A stretch of DNA of 64,000 bases from an uncultured Muribaculaceae bacterium. GTDB taxonomy: Bacteria > Bacteroidota > Bacteroidia > Bacteroidales > Muribaculaceae. The DNA lies in NCBI GenBank assembly GCA_910577585.1, contig CAJTNN010000004.1, positions 68,989 through 132,988 of the forward strand. The letters run 5' to 3'. A program made the position numbers and the translations under genes. Of this stretch, positions 7,935 through 16,455 are shown piece by piece. Position 1 is the stretch's first letter, and the number at the start of each line of letters is the position of its first letter. The notes beneath the pieces were generated by a model that worked only from the letters and a program-made list of their open reading frames with translations, made no database searches and was not told the origin of the DNA.

Positions 7935-9011
7935 TTATTTTTTCTTAGGACGCAGCTTGCGGAAGGCGGCAGCGCTTTTGGCCATATCGGAACCGGAATA
8001 TTTGATAGTGCCTTGCGGCGATAGCACGATAAACCACGGTGTGCGGCGCACGCCCAGATTCATCACATCCTTATCGGCAAGACCCTGTGCGGCGAAAGCG
8101 CGCACTATGTGGCGCAACGAGTCATTGCGCAGAGTGTTGCGCCAAAGGGCGGAGTCCGGGGTGAGGCACACATCGGCTATGGCCATCGACGCCGAGTCGG
8201 GGCGCCATGCGGCGAGGCGCCGCAGTGTGTCGAGAGTCGTCTTGTAGTCCGGAGCCTCTTTGTGCCAGTAATAGATTATGGCCGGATGACCGCTCTTGCC
8301 GAGATGCAGGGTGTCGATATTATTGTCGCGGCTTTGCAGAATCAGACTCTTGACCGGATGCTTGGCGGGGTCGGTCAACGGCGGATTGGCCGATTGGGTA
8401 TCATCGCGGGCAAGCAGCATCGCGATGTCGGCGGTGGCGCCATTCTCTTCGAGCATCCCCCGCAGCGAGGCGAAGGCGGCAGGGTCAATTGCGGCGTCGT
8501 AGTATGACCAGAGTGTAAGAGCTGCGGCGCGTTGTGAGGGGTCGCTCTTGACGAATGCAGCCACAGCGGCATTCAGTTTGCGTCGGGCGCGCAATGACGC
8601 CGAGTCACCCGAGGCTGAGATTGCGGCTGTGATGAGGTCCTTGTTGGCCAGACGCCATTCCGACAGGCTGGCAGTGGTTTTGTTACCCTCTATCTTCCAG
8701 TCGACAGGGTCGGCCCCCTCCCCTGAGATTTTGATTTTATCGCCGCGCTCGGCATAAAAGATAGCCGCCGGGATATCGGCATTGCCGCGCGAGATGGTCA
8801 CGAGAGTCGGGAAGCGGGTTATCCCCGTGGCCATACCCTTGCCGGCAGCCACAGCGATTGCTGTCTCCACCTGCAGCCCACCTCTCGGGTCGGAGGCGTA
8901 ATAGGATAGCTTATAGGTGGAATTTACTGATTCCGGCAGAGAGAAGCTCACCTCAAACTGATTCTTCACGCATCCTGCCAGCCATAGGCATAGCAGGCAT
9001 AGCAGCATCAT
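7935..9011 (-). CDS. Lipoprotein with degenerate thioredoxin-like C-terminal domain
   Basis: I chose ATG 9011 (MMLLCLLCLWLAGCVKN) because it places a compact signal peptide with lipobox LAGC directly at the N-terminus. The frame continues upstream to ATGs at 9104 and 9119. The N-terminal half resembles the DUF4369-type beta domain found in front of thioredoxins in Bacteroidetes (FPTLVTISRGNADIPAAIFYAERGDKIKISG). The C-terminal half has a thioredoxin-like ending with the cis-Pro segment RRTPWFIVLSPQGTIKYSG. The usual CxxC active site is absent: the equivalent stretch is YYWHKEAPDY. It is therefore probably not a redox enzyme. Expected location is the periplasmic face of a membrane. Confidence 0.7.
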   Translation of the reverse strand: MMLLCLLCLWLAGCVKNQFEVSFSLPESVNSTYKLSYYASDPRGGLQVETAIAVAAGKGMATGITRFPTLVTISRGNADIPAAIFYAERGDKIKISGEGADPVDWKIEGNKTTASLSEWRLANKDLITAAISASGDSASLRARRKLNAAVAAFVKSDPSQRAAALTLWSYYDAAIDPAAFASLRGMLEENGATADIAMLLARDDTQSANPPLTDPAKHPVKSLILQSRDNNIDTLHLGKSGHPAIIYYWHKEAPDYKTTLDTLRRLAAWRPDSASMAIADVCLTPDSALWRNTLRNDSLRHIVRAFAAQGLADKDVMNLGVRRTPWFIVLSPQGTIKYSGSDMAKSAAAFRKLRPKKK

Positions 9012-9135
9012 CAGCTGATGCCCGGAATGCCCCCTCCCGTCAGCCGACCGCAATTGGGTATTACTCGTATATTTTGCTGGAACGTTACTCTTGAATATAA
9101 TCATGTCAGAAAAAGTCATATACCGAGCCGAGAGA

Positions 9136-9150
9136 TGTCAATTATTGACA
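9136..9150. promoter_or_regulatory. Palindromic operator-like site
   Basis: TGTCAATTATTGACA is a perfect 7-bp inverted repeat around one base. It sits 16-30 nt downstream of the -7 box at 9166-9173, so on the predicted mRNA leader or under the polymerase. It could bind a dimeric regulator. No regulator gene is adjacent. Confidence 0.35.
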
Positions 9151-9165
9151 TTTGGACTCCAACTG

Positions 9166-9197
9166 CAAATTTAGTATAAATTCGCGTGTCGGCCAAA
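9166..9197 (-). promoter_or_regulatory. Promoter for the thioredoxin-like lipoprotein gene
   Basis: On the minus strand TTTG (9197-9194), a 20-nt spacer and TAAATTTG (9173-9166) match the consensus. A second TAAATTTG box lies at 9261-9254 inside a related ~30-bp segment (9239-9268 resembles 9149-9180), so the promoter appears to have been duplicated. Confidence 0.55.
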
Positions 9198-9288
9198 AGC
9201 GCAAGTCGCTCCGCAGGAGCGGTGCGCGGTGCCGCAGGCATTTGGACCGACCGCAAATTTAGTGATAATATAATAATAATCACGTCTG

Positions 9289-10239
9289 TCAGGGGTGATT
9301 ATTGCGGTAATGCGGATGATGTTCGAGCAACTGATTGCGCAGATGCGTCGAGTCAAGATGGATGTAAATCTCAGTTGTGGCAATCGATTGATGACCGAGC
9401 ATCTGCTGGATGGCCCTGAGATTCGCCCCCCCTTCGAGCAGATGCGTCGCAAAGCTATGGCGCAGCGTGTGGGGCGATACATTCTTTCTGATACCGGCCC
9501 CCTCGGCCAATTGCCGGATAATCAGGAAAATCATAACCCTCGACAGTTTACCTCCGCGGCGATTGAGGAATAGGATATCATCGGCTCCGGCTTTTGGCTC
9601 AGGTCGGAATGGCAGGTATTCGCGTATGCAGTTGAGAGCTGTCGGAGATACGGGCACAATGCGTTGCTTGGCCCCTTTACCCTCGATGATGACCACTCCG
9701 TCGTCGGGCGCGAGGCGCGAGATGCGCATGTCGCATAATTCCGATACCCGCAGACCGCTGCCGTAGAGCATCTCAATAATGGCACGGTTGCGTGGCGACT
9801 CATCCTTCTCGGGCGGAATGGCTGCAATCATGGCGTCAATCTCCTCGACACTCAGCACATCAGGAAGCATGCGGGCTGTGCGCGGAGTCTCAAGAAGGAG
9901 AGTTGGGTCGGTGTCGATTACTCTCTCTGCCAGCAGGAAATGAAAGAATGAGCGCAATGCAGCCACCATTCTTGCCTGCGATGATGCGCAGAGACCCAGG
10001 TCATGCAGTGAGGCCAGGAATTCATGCAGCACATCCTCTGTGATATCGGGAGCATAGGAGCTGCGGGGTGAGGCCGAGGACGGGGCTACATCCCGGCTGA
10101 ATGTCGACTCATCGCCGTCATCAAGAAATTCTACCAGATGACCGATGTCGCGTGTATAAGCCTCGGCTGTGAGGGGTGAGAGCCCGCGCTCGAGGGTGAG
10201 GTAATGTGAGAAGTCTGAAAGATAGCGTGATATCTCCAT
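9289..10239 (-). CDS. xerD: Site-specific tyrosine recombinase, XerD type
   Basis: This 316-residue recombinase has the complete catalytic set: Arg164 (GSGLRVSELCDM), Lys188 (EGKGAKQRIVP), His257/Arg260 (SPHTLRHSFATHLLEGG), His283 (MLGHQSI) and the Tyr292 nucleophile (TTEIYIHLD). An N-terminal SAM-like core-binding domain occupies about residues 1-115. Residues 41-68 form a Ser/Asp-rich insertion that makes it slightly longer than usual. Xer recombinases resolve chromosome dimers at dif with FtsK. ATG 10239 (MEISRYLSDFSHYL) is the natural start; the frame extends 40 codons further without homology. No second Xer or dif-like site was seen. Confidence 0.9.
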   Translation of the reverse strand: MEISRYLSDFSHYLTLERGLSPLTAEAYTRDIGHLVEFLDDGDESTFSRDVAPSSASPRSSYAPDITEDVLHEFLASLHDLGLCASSQARMVAALRSFFHFLLAERVIDTDPTLLLETPRTARMLPDVLSVEEIDAMIAAIPPEKDESPRNRAIIEMLYGSGLRVSELCDMRISRLAPDDGVVIIEGKGAKQRIVPVSPTALNCIREYLPFRPEPKAGADDILFLNRRGGKLSRVMIFLIIRQLAEGAGIRKNVSPHTLRHSFATHLLEGGANLRAIQQMLGHQSIATTEIYIHLDSTHLRNQLLEHHPHYRNNHP

Positions 10240-10324
10240 AATCAGCGTTGAAATGTGTGTGGGAGCAGTGAGGGGTCGGAATGACGTTGCCGATTGAGGT
10301 CGCTGGTGGCCGGGTGTCGCAAGC

Positions 10325-10831
10325 TCAGGGCAGTGTGTAGCGTGTCGGGCCGAGCACACTGCGTGGGATAATGATTGAGAGTCTGCGAGAGGTCAGCCGG
10401 AGTGAAGTAGATGGGTCGAAAAGGGCTGACAACTCTTCATATTTATCTTCGTCATTGTCGTTGGCAGGGCTATGTCCCTCGGGCTGGAGAAGCAGCGCGT
10501 CGGCCTCCGCGGCATCTTCGCTTACGCATGCTCCGGCCAATATAGCCGCCTCCTTCACAATCGGAGCAATCCGGGGTGCAATGTATATGCGGGGTGGCCG
10601 GCGGTGCTCCATGGCCAGCAGCACCGTCAGACGGTAGATGCGGCGTCCCCAACGCGACTCATCGGCAGAGTCACCCTCAAGCGCCGGCAGAGCCTCCGCA
10701 TAATAAGCATACGGAGGCCTCAGATAGAGAGCCTCCGTAATGATTCGGTAAGCTATCGGAGAGTGTACGCCAAACCCTCGGGTGTGGCGCCATCTCCGAT
10801 ATCTGTCAGCTATTTGGCTGAGGGGATTCAT
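10325..10831 (-). CDS. Conserved hypothetical protein with GFGVHSP motif
   Basis: A 168-residue soluble protein starting MNPLSQIADRYRRWRHTRGFGVHSPIAYRIITEALY. The RGFGVHSP(I/F)AY segment is conserved in a Bacteroidetes family whose longer members are annotated as SAM-dependent methyltransferase-like. I do not see a SAM-binding motif here. I chose ATG 10831 over the upstream ATG at 10855 because it overlaps the yfhO stop codon as ATGA, a typical translational coupling. The gene therefore appears to be the second cistron of the yfhO operon. Function unknown. Confidence 0.6.
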   Translation of the reverse strand: MNPLSQIADRYRRWRHTRGFGVHSPIAYRIITEALYLRPPYAYYAEALPALEGDSADESRWGRRIYRLTVLLAMEHRRPPRIYIAPRIAPIVKEAAILAGACVSEDAAEADALLLQPEGHSPANDNDEDKYEELSALFDPSTSLRLTSRRLSIIIPRSVLGPTRYTLP

Positions 10832-13371
10832 CTCTTTTTCATGCGGATTATCCATGCCACCAGTCCGCCCGCGCAGAGCAGGAAGATCAGGATTACGGCT
10901 ATCACGCCGATGGCATTGGTGACACGCAGCGATTTCGGATTGAAACTGAATTCAATCTCATGGTCGCCGGCCGGTATGGCCAGCGCACGCAGCAGATAAT
11001 TGGCCCGTCCGGCCTCTACATCCTTGCCGTCGATGCTCACATTCCATCCCCAGGGGAAGTATACCTCCGAGAATACCGCTATGCCGCCGGCAGCGCTGTG
11101 GGCCTTGTAGGTGAGGCGGTCAGGGGCATATGAGGTGAGCATGATGGTGTCACCGGGAGCCTTGGCGTGAGCTTTCCCGAGCGCTGCCTCAAACTTCCGG
11201 TCGGCCACAGCCTCATCGGCAGGTGAGAGGGTGGAGAGGGCTGCCATCTCCTCGTTGGGAGTGTCGACATATGTGATTTTATCCACAAACCAAGCGTTGC
11301 CGAGAGCCCCCGGATTCTCTTCGGCATAGTCGCCAAAGAGGTAATAGCGGGTGTTGAGCATATCAAGCACCGGCTCATCTGATGTGAAGAGTCGTGGTGC
11401 CACCGAGTCAGTGGCCATCGAGTCGGGAGCAGCCGCGGCGTTGCGCTGTGCCTCTGCCTGCAGGCGTTGCATGGCGGGATTGATCTGATAGGTGATGAGA
11501 TCCTGGTAGCGGGTCAGCTTGGCAGCGTGGTATCCTCCGATGGTCTTGTGGAAGTATGAAGAGCGGGCGCCGCCGAATTCGCGTATGTCGAGCACACGGT
11601 AATGCGTGGTGTCCTGAAGTATAAAGCGGTCGGCCGAGGTCTGGGCGAATGTCTCGGTCTGTGGCATCGGCTCTACGAAATTCTCAGAATCCACATATCG
11701 CTTGTTGACACTGAATAGGTCGATGGTGACGATGGCTGCCAGTGCGCACACAAAGAGCACACTCTTGCGGAATGCGCCGCGCAGATATAGCCAGCACACG
11801 AGGAATCCGAGCATGATATACATCAGCGAGCGGGCGCAGTCAGCGCTGACCAGACTCAAGCGTGCCTCGCGCACGGTGGTGAGCACGTTCTGGTAGGCAG
11901 GGTTGGTGAATATCCCCTGGCTGCGCAGCATCTCTACTTCATCGGCCGAGAAGGGTGTGCCGAATACCGAGGGGGCCAACCAGCCTACGATGCACACTGC
12001 CGCGCCGAATCCGAAGACTGAGAAGAATGTCCATTTATAGCGCTTCAGGAAGTCGGGGGTATCGATCATGGAGTGGATACACATCACTGCCAACAGCGGC
12101 ACACAGAACTCCAGCACCACCAGGATGCTCGACGGGGTGCGGAATTTGTTGTATCCCGGCACATAGTCGATAAAGAAGTCGGAGAGCGGACCGAAATTAT
12201 GTCCCCACGCCAGGAAGAGCGAGAAGATGAATCCGGCGAAGAGAGCCCACTTCATAGGCGACTGCCGGCGTCCGTTGACCACAAACATGGCCAATATCGC
12301 CAGCATCAGCACCAGAGCCCCGACATAGACCGGGCCATTCGTCATGGGCTGGTCGCCGAAGTATTGCGGGAATCCCCCCACGACCTGCATCTCTTCGGCC
12401 GAGAGGTAATATTCATTGGCCTTGTCGGTGTCGGCCACCGAGAGGAGTGAGTTCTGGCCTCCGACGGGTTTGATGGTGGCGCCACCCTTGACATTGGGCA
12501 CGAGCAGGGTCCATGATTCATCGACACCGTAGCTCCATGCCGTTATGGCCGAGCGGTCCATCCCTTCGGCCGGTGCGCCGGCATCGGGCGATGTTATGTC
12601 GGTGGCCCGACCTCTTACAGTCTCTTTGGCATATTCATAGCTATTGTAGAGCGACGCTGAATTCGCCCCCACAGCGAGAATCGCCGCTCCGAAAGCGATA
12701 AGCGTGGCCACACCCCAGCTGCGCATGCGATGCTCGCGGTAGGCTATCACTCCCCATGCCGCCACCATGAAGATGATCAGGAAGAAGAAATAATAGCTCA
12801 TCTGCGGGTGATTGCTCTGCAGCTGCAGCGCCGCGAAGAGGGCTGTGAGCGCTGCACCGGGCAGGTATTTCCCCCGGTAGAGCAGCGCCAGTCCGCCGAT
12901 GGTGGGTGGGATATAGGCCAGCGTCACGAACTTCCAGATGTGTCCCGCGCCGATGATGATGATGAAATAGGTCGAGAATCCCCATGCCAGCGCACCGAAG
13001 AGGGCCAGCGGCCAGCGCATCTTCATGCACAACCCCATGATGAAGAAACCGAGCATCATGGCGAATAGCAGGTTGGCCGGCGACGGGAGCCATAGCGTAT
13101 AGACCGAGAAAATCCATCCCATCAGCGAGTTGGCCGGATAGGATGGCGAGATCTGGAAAGTCGGCATACCGCCGAAGAGGGCATCGGTCCAGCGTGACGC
13201 ATGGCCTGTGGCTGCCTCATACTCCTGAATCTCGTGGCCGTTGGCCAGACCCTGCAGGATGTCATGCTGTTGAAGCACATGCCCCTGGAAGTCGTCAGGA
13301 GCGAAAAATATAATGGCCACGACTGCCAGAAGCAGCGCGACCAGTATAGTAAAGAGATTTTGCCTTTTCAT
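10828..13371 (-). CDS. YfhO-family polytopic membrane protein
   Basis: This 847-residue protein has a first membrane helix at the N-terminus (MKRQNLFTILVALLLAVVAIIFFAP). About a dozen hydrophobic helices follow over residues 80-560 (e.g. NLLFAMMLGFFIMGLCMKM, YYFFFLIIFMVAAWGVIAY). A soluble C-terminal beta-rich region (KITYVDTPNEEMAALS..., SEVYFPWGWNVSIDGK...) precedes a last helix (AIGVIAVILIFLLCAGGLVAWIIRM). The domain order and the FPWGW segment are characteristic of YfhO proteins, membrane glycosyltransferase-like enzymes; B. subtilis YfhO glycosylates lipoteichoic acid. Substrate here is unknown. Start chosen at ATG 13371, in front of the first helix. Confidence 0.85.
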   Translation of the reverse strand: MKRQNLFTILVALLLAVVAIIFFAPDDFQGHVLQQHDILQGLANGHEIQEYEAATGHASRWTDALFGGMPTFQISPSYPANSLMGWIFSVYTLWLPSPANLLFAMMLGFFIMGLCMKMRWPLALFGALAWGFSTYFIIIIGAGHIWKFVTLAYIPPTIGGLALLYRGKYLPGAALTALFAALQLQSNHPQMSYYFFFLIIFMVAAWGVIAYREHRMRSWGVATLIAFGAAILAVGANSASLYNSYEYAKETVRGRATDITSPDAGAPAEGMDRSAITAWSYGVDESWTLLVPNVKGGATIKPVGGQNSLLSVADTDKANEYYLSAEEMQVVGGFPQYFGDQPMTNGPVYVGALVLMLAILAMFVVNGRRQSPMKWALFAGFIFSLFLAWGHNFGPLSDFFIDYVPGYNKFRTPSSILVVLEFCVPLLAVMCIHSMIDTPDFLKRYKWTFFSVFGFGAAVCIVGWLAPSVFGTPFSADEVEMLRSQGIFTNPAYQNVLTTVREARLSLVSADCARSLMYIMLGFLVCWLYLRGAFRKSVLFVCALAAIVTIDLFSVNKRYVDSENFVEPMPQTETFAQTSADRFILQDTTHYRVLDIREFGGARSSYFHKTIGGYHAAKLTRYQDLITYQINPAMQRLQAEAQRNAAAAPDSMATDSVAPRLFTSDEPVLDMLNTRYYLFGDYAEENPGALGNAWFVDKITYVDTPNEEMAALSTLSPADEAVADRKFEAALGKAHAKAPGDTIMLTSYAPDRLTYKAHSAAGGIAVFSEVYFPWGWNVSIDGKDVEAGRANYLLRALAIPAGDHEIEFSFNPKSLRVTNAIGVIAVILIFLLCAGGLVAWIIRMKKR

Positions 13372-13566
13372 AAATATAAGGGGAACATATAGCCTATGCA
13401 GGATAACCTGACGCTGCGCGCATCGCAGATGCGGAATGTCGGGGTGGGCGATAAATTGCCGGTCCGTCAAAATCGCGCATCAGCAGGGGCAGTCGGAGAG
13501 GGGCACGACGTAAGAGTGGAAGTGGGGGTGTGTCGTCAGGTGTGGACCTGACGACGACGGAGTGGG

Positions 13567-14058
13567 TTACTCTTCGTTGCGGTCGTCGTATTTTCCCTCC
13601 TTGAGCTTGATTGTGATATGGCGGTTGAGGCTCTGCTCGAGCGAGATGAGGGTCTCGGTCTCGGTCACACCCTTGATGTGCTGGATCTTGTCGTTGAGGA
13701 GCTCCATGAGGTGGGAGGTGTCGTTGGCGTAGACTTTGATGAGCATCGAGTAGGGTCCGGTGGTGAAATGGCACTCCACTACTTCGGGGATCTGCTCGAG
13801 TTCAGCCACAACATCGCGGTACATTGATCCCTTCTCGAGCTTTACGCCGACGTAGGTGCAGGTGTTGAACTCAAGCTTTCTGGGATTGACATTATAGCCG
13901 GAACCTGTGATTACTCCCATGTCGATGAGCCGGGCGATTCGCTGATGGATGGCAGCGCGGCTCACGCCACACTGCACAGCGATATCTTTCGACGGCATAC
14001 GGGCGTTGCGCATGATGATGTTGAGAATGCGGCGGTCGAGATTATCAATCTTTTCCAT
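13567..14058 (-). CDS. Lrp/AsnC-family transcriptional regulator
   Basis: At 163 residues it has the family's standard size. The N-terminal winged HTH is MEKIDNLDRRILNIIMRNARMPSKDIAVQCGVSRAAIHQRIARLIDMGVITG. The C-terminal RAM (ligand-binding) domain includes VVECHFTTGPYSMLIKVYANDTSHLMELLNDKIQHIKGVTETETLISL. Such proteins assemble as octamers and sense amino acids. The targets are unknown. It has its own promoter at 14170-14200 with an overlapping palindrome that may be an autoregulatory site. Confidence 0.93.
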   Translation of the reverse strand: MEKIDNLDRRILNIIMRNARMPSKDIAVQCGVSRAAIHQRIARLIDMGVITGSGYNVNPRKLEFNTCTYVGVKLEKGSMYRDVVAELEQIPEVVECHFTTGPYSMLIKVYANDTSHLMELLNDKIQHIKGVTETETLISLEQSLNRHITIKLKEGKYDDRNEE

Positions 14059-14169
14059 GAGTCAGAATTTAGGGTTAGTTGATATGAGAATAAGGTTAAT
14101 TTTTGAAGCCCGGAGGCTTCAGAAAGATGATAAGAATGATGAAATTGGCCTAATGACCGAAATTCGCTC

Positions 14170-14200
14170 CAAAAGTACAAAATAATTTTGACACAGTCAA
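14170..14200 (-). promoter_or_regulatory. Promoter and possible operator of the Lrp/AsnC gene
   Basis: On the minus strand TTG (14200-14198), a 20-nt spacer and TACTTTTG (14177-14170) match the -33/-7 consensus. The inverted repeat TTGAC-ACA-GTCAA at 14188-14200 covers the -33 box and is a candidate autoregulation site. The rest of the gene-free stretch 14059-14466 holds the pckA terminator and nothing else recognised. Confidence 0.5.
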
Positions 14201-14368
14201 TAAAATAAGAAAAAAATATTATTTAGCTATGTCAAAATGTTATGTTTGGTCGGAAAAAGTGCTGAATTTGGGTTAAAGATGGTCTATTTGGGGTGCCTGA
14301 CAGCGCATCGTGGCCGTCGGGGAGGCAACGCCGTGCCGTCGCTGTGTAGCGCGATGTCATGAAAAACA

Positions 14369-14404
14369 GATACCCCTGCGCCCGTCATGGGGCACAGGGG
14401 TATC
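14369..14404 (-). terminator. pckA terminator
   Basis: GATACCCCTG (14369-14378) pairs with CAGGGGTATC (14395-14404), and the stem extends inward through GCCC/GGGC-type pairs. In the minus direction it ends in TGTTTTT. A second imperfect hairpin (about 14419-14449, GTCGAAGAG/CTCTTCGAC) lies between it and the pckA stop codon. Confidence 0.8.
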
Positions 14405-14466
14405 ATATCGTTATCGCGGTCGAAGAGAGTGTTTGTGACACTCTTCGACCTTGCAGGGGTCGATGA

Positions 14467-16071
14467 TTAGAGCTTCGGACCTGCAGCGGCAAGTTTCTTG
14501 CCGGTCTCGTTGGTCTCGAATTTCTTGAAGTTCTGGATGAACATCTCAGCGAGTTTCTTAGCCTTCTCATCCCATTCCTTCGGATCGGCATAAGTGTCGC
14601 GCGGATCGAGGATGGCAGAGTTCACGCCGGGAAGCTCGGTCGGGATCACGAAGTCGAAGTAGGGGAGCACCTTTGTGGGAGCCTTCTCGATGTCGCCGTT
14701 GAGGATGTCATCGATGATGCCACGGGTGTCAGGAATTGAGATACGCTTGCCTGTGCCGTTCCAGCCGGTGTTGACCAGATAAGCCTTGGCGCCGTTGGCA
14801 GTCATTTTCTTCACGAGCTCCTCAGCATATTTTGTGGGGTGCAGTGAGAGGAATGCCTGGCCGAAGCAAGCAGAGAATGTGGGAGTGGGCTCTGTGATGC
14901 CACGCTCTGTGCCGGCGAGTTTTGCAGTGAAGCCGGAGAGGAAGTAGTACTGAGCCTGCTCGTTGTTGAGGATAGCTACCGGAGGAAGCACACCGAAAGC
15001 GTCGGCAGAAAGGAAGATCACCTGCTTTGCAGCGGGGCCTTTTGATACGGGCTTAACGATGTTCTCGATGTGGTAGATCGGGTAAGATACGCGAGTGTTC
15101 TCAGTCACGCTCTTGTCAGCGAAGTCGGGCTTGCCGTCGGCCTCTACAGTCACGTTCTCCAGGAGAGCGTCGCGCTTGATGGCGCCGTAGATGTCGGGCT
15201 CGTTCTCTTTCGAGAGGTTGATAACCTTAGCGTAGCAGCCGCCCTCGTAGTTGAAGACGCCTTCGTCGTCCCAGCCGTGCTCGTCGTCGCCGATGAGTTT
15301 GCGCTTCGGGTCGGTTGAGAGGGTAGTCTTACCTGTGCCTGACAGACCGAAGAAGATGGCTGTCGAAGTCTCATCCATGTTGGTGTTGGCTGAGCAGTGC
15401 ATTGAAGCGATGCCGCGGAGGGGGTTGAAGTAGTTCATCATAGAGAACATACCCTTCTTCATCTCACCACCATACCATGTGTTGAGGATAACCTGCTGGC
15501 GCTCCTTGATGTTGAAGGCCACTACAGTCTCAGAGTGGAGGCCGAGCTCCTTGTAGTCTTCTACCTTAGCCTTCGAAGCGTTGAACACTACGAAGTCGGG
15601 CTTGAAGTTCTTCAGCTCCTCTTCAGAGGGACGGATGAACATGTTGGTCACGAAGTGAGCCTGCCATGCCACCTCCATGATGAAGCGGACGGCAAGGCGT
15701 GTGGCGGGGTTGGCGCCGCAGAAGACGTCGACTACATAGAGCACCTTGTCAGAGAGTTCCTTTACGGCCTTCTCGCGGAGGTGATCCCATACTTCAGTTG
15801 TGATGGGCTTGTTGTCGTTCTTGTACTCGTCGGAAGTCCACCATACGGTGTTCTCAGTCACCTCATCCTTGACGAGGTATTTATCTTTAGGCGAACGGCC
15901 GGTGTATACGCCGGTCATCACGTCTACTGCACCGAGGTCGGTGAGAGTGCCTTTTTCATAGCCTTCGAGGGCGGGGTTGGTTTCGTCCTTGAAGAGTTCG
16001 TCGTAGGAGGGGTTGTGAATGATTTTCTTCACATCTTTGATCCCATACTGGGCCAAATCGAGTTCTGCCAT
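14467..16071 (-). CDS. pckA: Phosphoenolpyruvate carboxykinase (ATP)
   Basis: This 534-residue enzyme interconverts oxaloacetate + ATP and phosphoenolpyruvate + CO2 + ADP. In saccharolytic Bacteroidales it often runs in the CO2-fixing direction that feeds the succinate pathway. The P-loop is GLSGTGKTTL (242-251), followed by the metal-binding kinase-2 region LIGDDEHGWDDEGVFNYEGGCYAK. The oxaloacetate-site Arg is in TGRSPKDKY (57-65). Length is normal. It is monocistronic, with a ~260-nt leader from the promoter near 16338-16372 and a strong terminator. Functionally it pairs with the fumarate reductase genes at 35-39 kb. Confidence 0.96.
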   Translation of the reverse strand: MAELDLAQYGIKDVKKIIHNPSYDELFKDETNPALEGYEKGTLTDLGAVDVMTGVYTGRSPKDKYLVKDEVTENTVWWTSDEYKNDNKPITTEVWDHLREKAVKELSDKVLYVVDVFCGANPATRLAVRFIMEVAWQAHFVTNMFIRPSEEELKNFKPDFVVFNASKAKVEDYKELGLHSETVVAFNIKERQQVILNTWYGGEMKKGMFSMMNYFNPLRGIASMHCSANTNMDETSTAIFFGLSGTGKTTLSTDPKRKLIGDDEHGWDDEGVFNYEGGCYAKVINLSKENEPDIYGAIKRDALLENVTVEADGKPDFADKSVTENTRVSYPIYHIENIVKPVSKGPAAKQVIFLSADAFGVLPPVAILNNEQAQYYFLSGFTAKLAGTERGITEPTPTFSACFGQAFLSLHPTKYAEELVKKMTANGAKAYLVNTGWNGTGKRISIPDTRGIIDDILNGDIEKAPTKVLPYFDFVIPTELPGVNSAILDPRDTYADPKEWDEKAKKLAEMFIQNFKKFETNETGKKLAAAGPKL

Positions 16072-16337
16072 AATAAAACGTCGGTTATTAATGGATTATA
16101 AAAGTTTTTTGTTTCTATCAGTGAGTTGCAGTGCCGTTTGCCGGATAGAGGCGGTATCTCGGCCAGCCGTGGCACTCTGACGGCTCTGTATCTAAAACAC
16201 TGGAGCCGCGTAAACAGTTATGCCGGGTGTGTTAATAATTTCAAAAACCTGTAGAATTTTTGAGGGGCTATTGCCGATTGCAGCCTCCTTAGTCAGCTTT
16301 GGAGAGCCGCGGATATTCCCGGGGCTGATTTACACTG

Positions 16338-16372
16338 CAAATTTACTAAAAAAAATTGAGAGTCTGAGCAAA
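16338..16372 (-). promoter_or_regulatory. Candidate pckA promoter
   Basis: On the minus strand TAAATTTG (16345-16338) is an exact -7 box. TTTG at 16372-16369 lies 23 nt upstream, slightly farther than ideal. The implied leader (about 16332 to 16072) contains no structure I can name. The rest of the gene-free stretch 16072-16455 shows nothing recognisable. Confidence 0.4.
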
Positions 16373-16455
16373 AGGGGGCGCATTTTTATCGCGATGCGGT
16401 GAAAATGCGTTGCAAACCTCCTGCTGCCGTGGTCAGCAGGCTGCCGGGGAGTGGG

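Noticed and set aside
16072..16455. Riboswitch in the long pckA leader
   Set aside because: No known riboswitch core motif could be matched by eye; only a promoter candidate is supportable.
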